The notes beneath the pieces were generated by a model. It worked only from the letters and a program-made list of their open reading frames with translations. It was not told the DNA's origin and did not search any database. From the NCBI GenBank assembly GCA_001508335.1, contig LGFX01000004.1, positions 139,654 through 203,653 on the forward strand: a DNA stretch of 64,000 bases, in the 5' to 3' direction. The DNA comes from a candidate division TA06 bacterium 32_111 (lineage in GTDB: Bacteria > Hydrothermota > 32-111). This document shows, piece after piece, positions 8,044-16,371 of this stretch. The first letter of the stretch is position 1; each line of letters opens with the position of its first letter. The position numbers and the translations under genes were made by a program.

Positions 8044-11000
8044 ATGAAAAAAATTCTTAATTTCTTTTTTCTATTTTTATTCTTTACCCTTTTATATTCA
8101 ACTGAAATTTACAAGATTGGAAAAACTTCTGAAGTTGGGTTTAAAATAGAAAAAAATTCTTTAAAATACAGTATAAAACTTGAAAGTTTTGAATACTCTT
8201 TAAAAGATGGTTTTCTAAAAATAGCCGTAAAGAATGGTTTTAAAACTACAAAATTTGGATACCCAGAGCTTCCATCTCACAGGTTTTTACTCTTTTCAAA
8301 GGAAAAGGATGTTGGTTTAAAAAATGTCTCTATAGGTGAAAAAAAGTTGGTAGACATAAAAATACCTGATAAAGGTATATATCCTTTACAAAAGCCTTTA
8401 ATAAAATCTAAAAATGAAAATGAGTTTTTCATAGATGAAAGGTTCTATAATTCTGATGAAAAGTACCCGGAAGAAGTTTTAGATTTAAAATTTGTTGGGA
8501 AAAGAAAAGGATATTTTGTTTATCAGGTTGAAGTTAATCCGATGGTTTATGAAAGAAAAACGAACAAACTCTTCTTTTTTGATCGAATAGATTTTGAAGT
8601 ATCTGAAAATTTAAAAACAGATTTTGAAGAGAAGAGTTCTTTGAAAGAGAAATTTCTTTTCGTTGTTAATTCAAATATGAAACCTTACATAGATGATTTT
8701 GTGGACTTGAAAAAGAAGGAAGGGTATTATACTGAAATACTTCTTATAGATACTGTTGGTTCCACAGAAGAGGAAATAAAAAATGGTATACAAAATGTTT
8801 ATAACAACACAACCGTTCCACTTGAATATGTTCTACTTGTTGGAGATGTTAATATAATCCCTAACTATGTAGGAACCGAAACTGATTATCCACCAACAGA
8901 TCTTTACTATTCTACACTTGAAGGTTCAGATTTTTTGCCTGATGTTGGTATAGGAAGGTTTCCAGTTCAGGATACTGTTTATTTGAAAAATATTGTTTCA
9001 AAAAATATAACATACCAGTATTCTCTCTTTTCCAACACAAACGGTTGGACAAAGAAAGGATACTTTATGGCTTCTGATGATGGGAGTTACCATCAGGTTG
9101 CAGAGTCAACAAACCTTTATGTTATGGATAGATTGAGAAGTATAGGAATGGAAGTTGATTCTTTATTTTATTACTATGGAACTGGAACAAATGTTTCAAC
9201 AGCAATTAACAGTGGAAGATCTATTGCTGTATATTCTGGACATGGAGACGTTACATATTGGGCAGGTCCAATTTTTTACCAGAGTGACGTTTTAAATCTT
9301 ACGAACAACGATCTTTATCCTTTCGTTTCAAGTTACGCTTGTCTTACAGGTAACTATGCATATTCCTCAGATTGTTTTGGAGAAACCTGGGTTAAAAAAG
9401 GTAATGGTGGTGCTGTTTCCTATCTCGGTTCATCAGTCTATTCATATTGGGATGAAGATGATGTTATGGAAAGAAGATTTTTTGATTTTTATATTGATTC
9501 AAATTATACGAATCTTTCAGATCTTATATATTTTGCAAAACTTTCTGTTTACAATTCCTTCCCTTCAACTGGAAAAAGGTATTTTGAGCAGTACAACCTT
9601 TTAGGTGATCCTTCACTTGAATTTTATACTTCATTTGACTCCCTTTGTATTGATGTTTCTTCAACCATTCCTTCATCTGAGTACAATTTTTTACTCCATG
9701 TTTATAGTAAGACGAACGGTCAACCTGTTAAGGATGCAAAAGTTTCATACCTTATTAAAGATTCACTTATCGATGTTAAACTCAGCGATATTAATGGAGA
9801 GGTATCATTTTATCTTGAAGGTAATGTTGATGATACCATAAGATTTTATGCTTTCAAAAATTGTTATAAACCTGACAGTGCATACTCTGTTATAACAAAC
9901 TCCATCTTTTATCCTTCTATAAAAGAGATCATTGTAAAGGATTCACTTTTTTTCTTTAATCAGCCAGACGGTATTTTCACATCTGCAGATTCTGGAACAA
10001 TTTACCTCTTGGTAGAAAACAAAGGTATTGATACACTCTATTCTCTCTCATGTTCACTTTTTACATATTCAAACAATATAAAAGCATATTCATATCTGTT
10101 TAATTTCAAAGATACTATTTTTCCTTCAGATACATCGTACTCAAAAAATTCGATACTTTTCAAAATAAAAGATGATACAAAAAATAACACTTACGATTCG
10201 TTAGGTTTCAAATTTTTCAATATGGATTCAACTCTATCTTCAAGAAGAAGATTTTTTATAAAGGCACCAGAAACAATAATAGATTCTATAAAGTTCTTTT
10301 CTAAAGAAACCAATATAACCTCCTTTGATACAATCAATTTTACAGTAAAACTTAAAAATCTTTCAACTGAAAAGGATAGAAAATTAAGAGTCTTTTTGAG
10401 TTCAGATGATACAACCGTATTAAAAGTATCTCCCGAGTATGTCGATGTTGAAAGTTTGGAAGGTCTTAATTCTATCTATCTTGAAGGTTTTAAAGGTTTT
10501 GTTCAAAACGTTGACACATTCTGCCAAGTATCTGTGAAAGGTATTTACATTGACACACTTGGTTTTTCAGATACACTTTTTAAAGAAGTTTATATAAACA
10601 GAAAGGATTATCTTATACTTGACTATTCAAAATCCTCAAACTCACCATACTTTTTGGATTCCATTCTTAGATCATGGGGTTATGTTGGAGACAACCTTAA
10701 AAACATAGATCCTGATAATGTAAAAAATTATAGATTCATATTTCTAGTAACAGGTTCTTATCCAAACAATGGAGTTATACCTTCTTCAGATGAGGTAGCC
10801 TCAAAAATAGATTCACTTTTAAAAGAAGGAGTTTTAAAACTTTATATTGAAGGTGGAGAGGTTTTCTATTGGGATCCTTTGTATTCGAATGGATACAATT
10901 TCAACACGGTTTGTAATGTTAAACCTAAAAGTGATGGAACATCAACATCACCTTCAATTCTCTATGGAAAGGATGGAACGATATCTGAGCTTATAAATCT

Positions 11001-11523
11001 TAACTACACTCCTTCATATTATCTTGATTTAATTGATACTGTAAATGGTTCAAAAACAGTTTTCTATAATTCATCCAGCGTTTACGCTATATCTTTCAAA
11101 GATGAGAAGTATAGAACTGTAGCTTCATCTTTTGAATTTGGAAATATCGTTGACATGGATTCTATCTCCTCAAAATCCGGGTGGCTTAGAAGGATAATCG
11201 ATTTTTTTGAACTTAAACTGAATGTGGAAGATTTTGAATATTGTTATCCAGCAAAAGTATTCAAAGTTTTATCTTTTGATAAAAAGATTATTTCAAAAGA
11301 TTTAAAATTATCTTTGTACTCTCCTAAGGATGGAAAGGTGATTGTAAAGTTTTATGATGTTTCAGGAAGAAATATTTTTAATTATAACTTTTCTCTTAAA
11401 GAGGGTGTTAACGGATATAACTTAAATTTATCAAATCTGAAAATTTCTTCAAAAATAATCTTTTTCAAAATCTTTTATGAAGGGAATGAAGAATTTTCCG
11501 ACAAGATTATATTTTTAAAATGA
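8044..11523 (+). CDS. Gingipain-like C25 cysteine protease, T9SS cargo
   Basis: 1,159 residues from ATG 8044; AGGA at 8032-8035 is 8 nt upstream of this ATG but only 2 nt from ATG 8038, so 8044 is preferred. Signal peptide at ~1-20, then a propeptide-like region to ~200. The caspase-like C25 domain follows (~205-510) with a Y-V-L-L-V-G-D strand, catalytic His400 in S-G-H-G and Cys433 in Y-A-C-L-T-G. Beta-sandwich modules fill ~520-1080. The last ~75 residues are a type A T9SS sorting domain with the S-G-R-N-I-F-x-Y pattern. Known C25 enzymes are secreted proteases matured by the T9SS; substrate preference here is unknown. It stands alone between its promoter and the tRNA promoter. Confidence 0.88.
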   Translation: MKKILNFFFLFLFFTLLYSTEIYKIGKTSEVGFKIEKNSLKYSIKLESFEYSLKDGFLKIAVKNGFKTTKFGYPELPSHRFLLFSKEKDVGLKNVSIGEKKLVDIKIPDKGIYPLQKPLIKSKNENEFFIDERFYNSDEKYPEEVLDLKFVGKRKGYFVYQVEVNPMVYERKTNKLFFFDRIDFEVSENLKTDFEEKSSLKEKFLFVVNSNMKPYIDDFVDLKKKEGYYTEILLIDTVGSTEEEIKNGIQNVYNNTTVPLEYVLLVGDVNIIPNYVGTETDYPPTDLYYSTLEGSDFLPDVGIGRFPVQDTVYLKNIVSKNITYQYSLFSNTNGWTKKGYFMASDDGSYHQVAESTNLYVMDRLRSIGMEVDSLFYYYGTGTNVSTAINSGRSIAVYSGHGDVTYWAGPIFYQSDVLNLTNNDLYPFVSSYACLTGNYAYSSDCFGETWVKKGNGGAVSYLGSSVYSYWDEDDVMERRFFDFYIDSNYTNLSDLIYFAKLSVYNSFPSTGKRYFEQYNLLGDPSLEFYTSFDSLCIDVSSTIPSSEYNFLLHVYSKTNGQPVKDAKVSYLIKDSLIDVKLSDINGEVSFYLEGNVDDTIRFYAFKNCYKPDSAYSVITNSIFYPSIKEIIVKDSLFFFNQPDGIFTSADSGTIYLLVENKGIDTLYSLSCSLFTYSNNIKAYSYLFNFKDTIFPSDTSYSKNSILFKIKDDTKNNTYDSLGFKFFNMDSTLSSRRRFFIKAPETIIDSIKFFSKETNITSFDTINFTVKLKNLSTEKDRKLRVFLSSDDTTVLKVSPEYVDVESLEGLNSIYLEGFKGFVQNVDTFCQVSVKGIYIDTLGFSDTLFKEVYINRKDYLILDYSKSSNSPYFLDSILRSWGYVGDNLKNIDPDNVKNYRFIFLVTGSYPNNGVIPSSDEVASKIDSLLKEGVLKLYIEGGEVFYWDPLYSNGYNFNTVCNVKPKSDGTSTSPSILYGKDGTISELINLNYTPSYYLDLIDTVNGSKTVFYNSSSVYAISFKDEKYRTVASSFEFGNIVDMDSISSKSGWLRRIIDFFELKLNVEDFEYCYPAKVFKVLSFDKKIISKDLKLSLYSPKDGKVIVKFYDVSGRNIFNYNFSLKEGVNGYNLNLSNLKISSKIIFFKIFYEGNEEFSDKIIFLK

Positions 11524-11526
11524 TTG

Positions 11527-11554
11527 TTGACATCAAAATTTTTGAATGTAAAAT
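11527..11554 (+). promoter_or_regulatory. Promoter of tRNA-Thr
   Basis: TTGACA (11527-11532), 16-bp spacer, TAAAAT (11549-11554), beginning 4 nt after the protease stop codon. The predicted start near 11561 lies 3 nt before the mature tRNA 5' end. Confidence 0.7.
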
Positions 11555-11563
11555 TTTTACTCC

Positions 11564-11635
11564 GCTGGTGTGGCTCAGTGGTAGAGCAGCGCTTTCGTAA
11601 AGCGCGGGTCGGCGGTTCAAATCCGCCCACCAGCT
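11564..11635 (+). tRNA. tRNA-Thr (anticodon CGT)
   Basis: A complete 72-nt cloverleaf: 7-bp acceptor GCTGGTG/CACCAGC, D arm GCTCAGTGGTAGAGC, anticodon stem GCGCT/AGCGC around loop TTCGTAA with anticodon CGT, and T arm GGCGG-TTCAAAT-CCGCC. The discriminator is T and no CCA is encoded. It decodes ACG. The nucleoside kinase ATG starts 9 nt after the tRNA end with no obvious terminator between them. Confidence 0.96.
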
Positions 11636-11643
11636 AAAAAATT

Positions 11644-13179
11644 ATGGAAAGAAAAATTGTTTGTTACGAAAGAAAAAACAGGTTTCTTCCACTTGAGGAT
11701 GGCTCGCTCTATAGAGAGAAGAACCCTATTTTTTCTGACTCATTCTACGGAAAACTCGTCCTTCAAAACAGTTTAATTTTACTTTTAAAGGATATTGTAA
11801 TTTCAAACTTTAAAAATTCAAAACTAAATGTTGAACATACTATAAACGGAGGACTCTACTGTGAAGTTTTTTCAGATGTTTTACTCTGTGAAAATGATAT
11901 TGCAAAAATAAATGAGATTATCGAAAAAAGGATAGATGGTGGGGAAAATTTTTCTTCAAAGTATAAAACGAAAGAGGAACTTCTTGAAATTTTTAAATAT
12001 GAAAAGGATAAATTTGAACTTCTGAGCAATTCTGAAATAAATGGTGCTTTTCTTTGCGAATATAACAATGTGAAAGAGTTCTTCTTTACTCCTGTTGTTA
12101 ACTCTACTTCAGTTTTAAAAGGTTCTTTCATAAAATATTATCCTCCAGGGTTTATCGTTTACATTTCAAAAGATAATGTGAAAAGTGAGCAGAAAAAACT
12201 TTTCTCAATATTCAACGAATCTGAAAAGTGGGCAAAAATTTTGGGATGGAGATCAGTAAAGAATGTTAAAGAGTCTATTGAAAATGATGAAATATTTGAA
12301 TTGATACATGTTTGTGAAGCCTTGCATGAGAAGAAAATTGTAGAGATAGCCAACTTTGTTGATTCTCAGAGAGGCAAGTTGAAGATGATTCTTATATCTG
12401 GTCCTTCATCTTCAGGAAAAACAACCTTTTTGAAAAGGTTATTGATACAGTTAAAAGTTTTAGGACTTTCAGTTGTTGGAATCTCTCTTGATGACTATTT
12501 TCTTGATAACGATAAAGTGAAAGTAGGGGACGATGGGAAAAAAGATTTTGAATCCATCGATGCTTTGGATGTTGAACTTTTCAATAAAAATTTGAACTCC
12601 CTGATAAAGGGTGAAGAGATATTGAATCCAAAATTCGATTTTCCAACAGGTAAAAGATCCTCAGATTGGACAAAATTGAAGATGGGAGAGAATAGTGTTC
12701 TAATAGTTGAAGGAATACACGGATTGAATGAAAGGTTAACCGAAACGATCCCTAAAGAGATAAAATTGAAAATATATGTTTCAGCTTTAACTCAGATAAA
12801 CATAGATAATACACATAGAATCTCTACAACAGATAACAGATTGATAAGAAGGATAGTGAGGGATTACCTTTTTAGAAACCATTCTGCTGAAACCACTTTA
12901 AAAATGTGGAAACATGTTCGTGATGGAGAAGAGAAAAATATTTTTCCTTATCAGGAGAGTGCGGATTTCTTTTTCAATTCTTCCCTTTTGTATGAACTCT
13001 CCGTTTTAAAAAATTTTGCAAAACCCCTATTGCAGGAAATAGACGAAAAAAGTGATTTCTATCTTGATTCAAGAAGGTTACTTTTTATATTATCCTTTTT
13101 TAAGGAGATCTCTATAGAAAAAATTCCACATACCTCAGTTTTAAGAGAGTTCGTTGGTGGTTCAGCTTTCAAGTATTAA
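11644..13179 (+). CDS. Uridine-kinase-like nucleoside kinase (long form, lacking the N-terminal TGS-like part)
   Basis: 511 residues. The C-terminal half is a uridine/phosphoribulokinase-type P-loop kinase: Walker A G-P-S-S-S-G-K-T at 253-260, then S-L-D-D-Y-F and a V-E-G-I-H-G motif typical of uridine kinases. The N-terminal half resembles the threonyl-tRNA-synthetase-like region of long bacterial 'nucleoside kinase' proteins (N-V-E-H-T-I, G-G-L-Y-C-E). Those usually begin with a further small TGS-like domain; here the reading frame is closed by a TAA overlapping the tRNA end (11635-11637), so that part is absent. No Shine-Dalgarno is visible; the ATG follows tRNA-Thr by 8 nt. It overlaps the convergent zinc-ribbon gene by 4 nt. 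Substrate not proven. Confidence 0.82.
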   Translation: MERKIVCYERKNRFLPLEDGSLYREKNPIFSDSFYGKLVLQNSLILLLKDIVISNFKNSKLNVEHTINGGLYCEVFSDVLLCENDIAKINEIIEKRIDGGENFSSKYKTKEELLEIFKYEKDKFELLSNSEINGAFLCEYNNVKEFFFTPVVNSTSVLKGSFIKYYPPGFIVYISKDNVKSEQKKLFSIFNESEKWAKILGWRSVKNVKESIENDEIFELIHVCEALHEKKIVEIANFVDSQRGKLKMILISGPSSSGKTTFLKRLLIQLKVLGLSVVGISLDDYFLDNDKVKVGDDGKKDFESIDALDVELFNKNLNSLIKGEEILNPKFDFPTGKRSSDWTKLKMGENSVLIVEGIHGLNERLTETIPKEIKLKIYVSALTQINIDNTHRISTTDNRLIRRIVRDYLFRNHSAETTLKMWKHVRDGEEKNIFPYQESADFFFNSSLLYELSVLKNFAKPLLQEIDEKSDFYLDSRRLLFILSFFKEISIEKIPHTSVLREFVGGSAFKY

Positions 13180-14357
13180 AATAAATTCTGCCCCTTACAG
13201 ATAATTTTATTTAATGCTTCGTTAAAATAGTTTGTGGAATTTACGATTTCTGCAGGTATCCTTTGGGAATAAAATTTGTAAGATTTTTCAATTTCATCTT
13301 TTAACACATCTTTGATATTTCCGGAAGCAAGGCCCCTTTCAACATCATCTTTATGGTAGAGAAGTATATCTTTAGCAAGTTGTCTTGCGAGTTTTACAGC
13401 ATCTTTATGTGCCTTTTGAACATTTTCAGGTAAAGACTTAAAATCTGGTGGTAGATTAAAACCTGCAAGTAGAACATCAAAAACAGGTGAACCCCTTCCT
13501 GCAACTCCAACTGGTTTTTGAGGTTGAGGTTGTTGCGGTTGAGCAAAAGGATTTACGAAAGGCTCTTCCTTTTTCACCTCTTCAACCTTTGGCTGGGTGA
13601 ATGCTGGAGGGACTCCAAAGTCAGGTGTCTGTGAGGGTTGTTCTGCTGGTTTTTGAGGTTGAGGTTGTTGAGGTTGAGCGAAAGGATTTACGAAAGGCTC
13701 TTCCCTTTTCACCTCTTCAACCTTTGGCTGGGTGAATGCTGGAGGGACTCCAAAGTCAGGTATCTGTGAGGATTGTTCTGCTGGTTTTTGAGGTTGAGGT
13801 TGTTGAGGTTGAGCGAAAGGATTTACGAAAGGCTCTTCCCTTTTCACCTCTTCAAACTTTGGCTGGGTGAATGCTGGAGGGACTCCAAAATCAGGTGTTT
13901 GTGAGGTTTGTTCTGCTGGTTTTTGAGGTTGAGGTTGCTGAGGTTGAGCGAAAGGATTTACGAAAGGCTCTTCCTTTTTCACCTCTTCAACCTTTGGTTG
14001 GGTATCCTGTTTTACAAATGGATTCTCCGCTACCTCACTGGAAAATTTCCCAAATTGGTCTGTATCAGGAAAGGTTGGCTTCTCTTCCTCAGCCTTTGTT
14101 TCCTGAAATTCTGGAGTAATCGACCTCTCCCCAAAATCTGGTTTTTCCAAGGTTTCTTCTATTTTGTCTTCACTTTTTGTCTCAACTGGAGTTGATATAT
14201 TTTCATCTGCAACTTCTGTCATTGGAATATCTATAGGTTCAACATATATACCAAAAATGTTTTTACAGTTTGGACATCTTATCGGAGCACCACCTATTGG
14301 AATATACATATCTTCAATCTCATATTTTTTATGACATTTTGGACATTCAACAATCAT
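13176..14357 (-). CDS. Zinc-ribbon protein with Pro/Gln-rich tandem repeats
   Basis: 393 residues. The N-terminal ~38 residues form an MJ0042-type zinc ribbon (C5-x2-C8 and C28-x2-C31), often found in regulatory or envelope-linked proteins. An acidic linker follows, then almost four copies of a 45-residue Pro/Gln-rich repeat (K-V-E-E-V-K, P-F-V-N-P-F-A-Q-P-Q-Q, D-F-G-V-P-P-A-F). The last ~100 residues form a helical domain with A-V-K-L-A-R-Q-L-A-K-D-I-L-L-Y. No transmembrane segment is seen, so it is probably cytoplasmic. GGAGAA lies upstream of the ATG. Function unknown; the repeats look like a flexible spacer between two binding domains. Confidence 0.78.
   Translation of the reverse strand: MIVECPKCHKKYEIEDMYIPIGGAPIRCPNCKNIFGIYVEPIDIPMTEVADENISTPVETKSEDKIEETLEKPDFGERSITPEFQETKAEEEKPTFPDTDQFGKFSSEVAENPFVKQDTQPKVEEVKKEEPFVNPFAQPQQPQPQKPAEQTSQTPDFGVPPAFTQPKFEEVKREEPFVNPFAQPQQPQPQKPAEQSSQIPDFGVPPAFTQPKVEEVKREEPFVNPFAQPQQPQPQKPAEQPSQTPDFGVPPAFTQPKVEEVKKEEPFVNPFAQPQQPQPQKPVGVAGRGSPVFDVLLAGFNLPPDFKSLPENVQKAHKDAVKLARQLAKDILLYHKDDVERGLASGNIKDVLKDEIEKSYKFYSQRIPAEIVNSTNYFNEALNKIICKGQNLF
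13511..14003 (-). repeat. 135-bp in-frame tandem repeat
   Basis: Near-identical units begin at 13511, 13646, 13781 and 13916, an exact 135-bp (45-codon) period with the fourth unit incomplete. Copies differ at only a few positions, indicating recent expansion or homogenisation. The array lies wholly inside the zinc-ribbon gene and keeps its frame. Confidence 0.93.
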
Positions 14358-14380
14358 ATTTCTCCTTTTTTATTATTTTT

Positions 14381-14408
14381 AGTATAATAAATTAATTCAA
14401 AATTTCAA
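14381..14408 (-). promoter_or_regulatory. Promoter of the zinc-ribbon gene
   Basis: Minus strand: TTGAAA (14403-14408), 16-bp spacer, TATACT (14381-14386). It lies 24 nt upstream of the start codon and diverges from the tetR promoter. Confidence 0.55.
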
Positions 14409-14428
14409 TAGAAATTTAAAAAAAAATC

Positions 14429-14457
14429 TTGACTGACTGGTCAGTTTTAATTATATT
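14429..14457 (+). promoter_or_regulatory. Promoter of the tetR-efflux operon
   Basis: TTGACT (14429-14434), 17-bp spacer, TATATT (14452-14457). Only 6 nt separate the -10 box from the ATG at 14464, so the start site should fall on or next to the start codon, giving a leaderless mRNA. The operator palindrome overlaps this promoter. Confidence 0.75.
14432..14445. promoter_or_regulatory. Probable TetR operator
   Basis: Perfect inverted repeat ACTGAC-tg-GTCAGT. It covers the second half of the -35 box and the start of the spacer, and resembles the TGAC-rich operators common to TetR/AcrR repressors. Position and symmetry suggest autorepression of the efflux operon. Confidence 0.72.
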
Positions 14458-14463
14458 TATTAA

Positions 14464-15042
14464 ATGGATAAGAAAAATAAAATTATTGAAGCCTCTTTGG
14501 AACTTTTCGGAAAGAAAGGTTATTTTGAAACTGATATTGAAAGTATTGCAAAAAAAGCAGGGGTTGGAAAAGGTACAGTATATTTGTACTTCAAAAACAA
14601 AAAGGATCTTTTCATTTCAACTATAAACTATTCACTCAATAACTGTAACGAAGAGATTTTAAATGCTGTTGAAAGAATGGATACACCCTCTTTGAAAATT
14701 GAAAAATATATAGATACATTTTTTAAAATAATGTTAGAAAATGTTTCAAAGATAAAATTTTTCACGATGAACAATGTCAACCTGAACAACCAGATAGTTG
14801 ATTTTTCAAAAAATATAGATAAAAAGATAGTTGTAAAAAGGTTTCAAATATTGAAGGATATCATAGAAGAAGGAATAGAAAAAAATCTTTTCAAAGATTT
14901 TAACAGTGAAATAATGACTATGATGATAGTTGGTTTGATCCATATGGAGATTTCAAGGGTGATGTTTTTTGATATACAGATCGATCAAAAAAGGATAAAA
15001 TATTTAAAAGAAAATGTTATAAAAATATTAAGTAAGGAGTAA
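14464..15042 (+). CDS. TetR/AcrR-family transcriptional repressor
   Basis: 192 residues. The N-terminal helix-turn-helix is typical (I-I-E-A-S-L-E-L-F, then G-K-G-T-V-Y-L-Y-F-K-N-K at ~36-47); the C-terminal ~140 residues are a helical ligand-binding and dimer domain. It heads an operon with TolC, membrane-fusion and RND genes, so it probably represses the pump until a toxic ligand binds. There is no Shine-Dalgarno and the promoter geometry predicts a leaderless transcript. The operator palindrome at 14432-14445 is its most likely target. Confidence 0.92.
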   Translation: MDKKNKIIEASLELFGKKGYFETDIESIAKKAGVGKGTVYLYFKNKKDLFISTINYSLNNCNEEILNAVERMDTPSLKIEKYIDTFFKIMLENVSKIKFFTMNNVNLNNQIVDFSKNIDKKIVVKRFQILKDIIEEGIEKNLFKDFNSEIMTMMIVGLIHMEISRVMFFDIQIDQKRIKYLKENVIKILSKE

Positions 15043-15044
15043 AA

Positions 15045-16361
15045 ATGTATAAAAAGTTATCTTTTATCTTTTTCTTTCTATATTTTTCATTTTTGGGAGG
15101 GTTAACTCTCGATGAATCTATAGAAAAAGCCTACAGGGACAATCTTCAGATAAAAATATATGAAGAGAATGTCGGTATTGCTAATGAGGATCTTCTTCTT
15201 TCAGTTTCAAATTTTTTACCAAAAGTTTCCGCTGCTGGAACTTTTGTAAGGCTTGATACAGTACCAACAACTTATGTTAACACGATGTATGGACCCATGA
15301 AGATAAAAGTTGGAGAACAGAATAACTATTCTTTTGATGTAAAATTATCTCAGCCGATTTTTCTTGGAGGTAAACTCGTTTTAGGTTATATGGTTTCAAA
15401 GGATAAACTCCAGATGTCAAAAAACGATCTTGAAAAAACAAGAAGGGATATCAAATTCTCAATAATACAGATCTATCTTTCCGTAAAACTTTTTGACAAA
15501 ATGATAGAAGTAAACCAAAAAATGTTTAAGTCAAAGGATGAACATTACAAGGTTACAGTATCTAAATATAATCTTGGAACTTCGAGTAAATTGGAAAAGT
15601 TGTCATCAGAGATAGATCTCCAGAACAGTAAAATTGAGTTGAACAATCTTATAAAACAGAGGGATAATCTTCTCAACAGTTTAAAATTTATGCTCGGTAT
15701 GGATATAACAGATACTTTGACTTTAACGGATTCCATATCTTTTGATATTTTTGAAAAGTTTGACACTATTAAGATTGATTCGATTTCTAAAGATAATCTG
15801 TTGGATATATGTTTTAAAAATAAAAGTGAGTTGAAAAATCTTGAACTTTCAAAAAGGATGGCGAGAAAGGGAACTTTACTCAATTCCTCATCATTTCTAC
15901 CGAATGTAGCATTTTTTACCTCTTATAATTATAAAAACTATTATTCTTATATTCAGGATTCTACATATTTTGATGGTTCCTACAATCTTGGTATTTCACT
16001 TTCTATGGATATTCTATCAGGTGGGAGTAGGGTATTAAACATTTTAAAATCAAAAAGACAGGAAAAACAGCTTAATATGAGTTATCTACTTTTAAAAGAT
16101 AGAATACCTGTTGACCTTGAACTTCTACTGAGAAACTATGAAAATTCAAAAGAGAACCTTAAGGTGTTTGAAAGCACCCTTTCCCTTTCAAAAGAGGCTT
16201 ACATAACAGCCAACGAACAGTACAATAGGGGAATAATAAGTCAGTTAGATTATAATGATGCTGAAACAAGGTATGTAAGTGCTCAGGTTGGTTATTTGAA
16301 ATCTTTATACGATGTAATAGTTAATAAACTTTCAATTTTAAATTATCTTGGAGTTCTGTAA
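15045..16361 (+). CDS. TolC-family outer-membrane efflux protein
   Basis: 438 residues: signal peptide (~1-19), then two OEP repeats rich in long alpha-helices (L-D-E-S-I-E-K-A-Y at the mature start, and a second helical half ending L-D-Y-N-D-A-E-T-R-Y). This is the usual TolC length. It forms the outer-membrane duct for the adaptor and RND pump encoded next. GGAG lies 5 nt before the ATG, which follows the tetR stop by 2 nt; the stop codon overlaps the next gene's ribosome binding site. Confidence 0.9.
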   Translation: MYKKLSFIFFFLYFSFLGGLTLDESIEKAYRDNLQIKIYEENVGIANEDLLLSVSNFLPKVSAAGTFVRLDTVPTTYVNTMYGPMKIKVGEQNNYSFDVKLSQPIFLGGKLVLGYMVSKDKLQMSKNDLEKTRRDIKFSIIQIYLSVKLFDKMIEVNQKMFKSKDEHYKVTVSKYNLGTSSKLEKLSSEIDLQNSKIELNNLIKQRDNLLNSLKFMLGMDITDTLTLTDSISFDIFEKFDTIKIDSISKDNLLDICFKNKSELKNLELSKRMARKGTLLNSSSFLPNVAFFTSYNYKNYYSYIQDSTYFDGSYNLGISLSMDILSGGSRVLNILKSKRQEKQLNMSYLLLKDRIPVDLELLLRNYENSKENLKVFESTLSLSKEAYITANEQYNRGIISQLDYNDAETRYVSAQVGYLKSLYDVIVNKLSILNYLGVL

Positions 16362-16371
16362 GGAGGAAAAA

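Noticed and set aside
13511-14003. Repeats considered as a CRISPR array
   Set aside because: Units are contiguous with no unique spacers, keep a protein frame and have no cas genes nearby.
13871-14195. Plus-strand reading frames across the repeat region
   Set aside because: They are antisense shadows of the repetitive zinc-ribbon gene, with no ribosome binding sites or recognisable domains.
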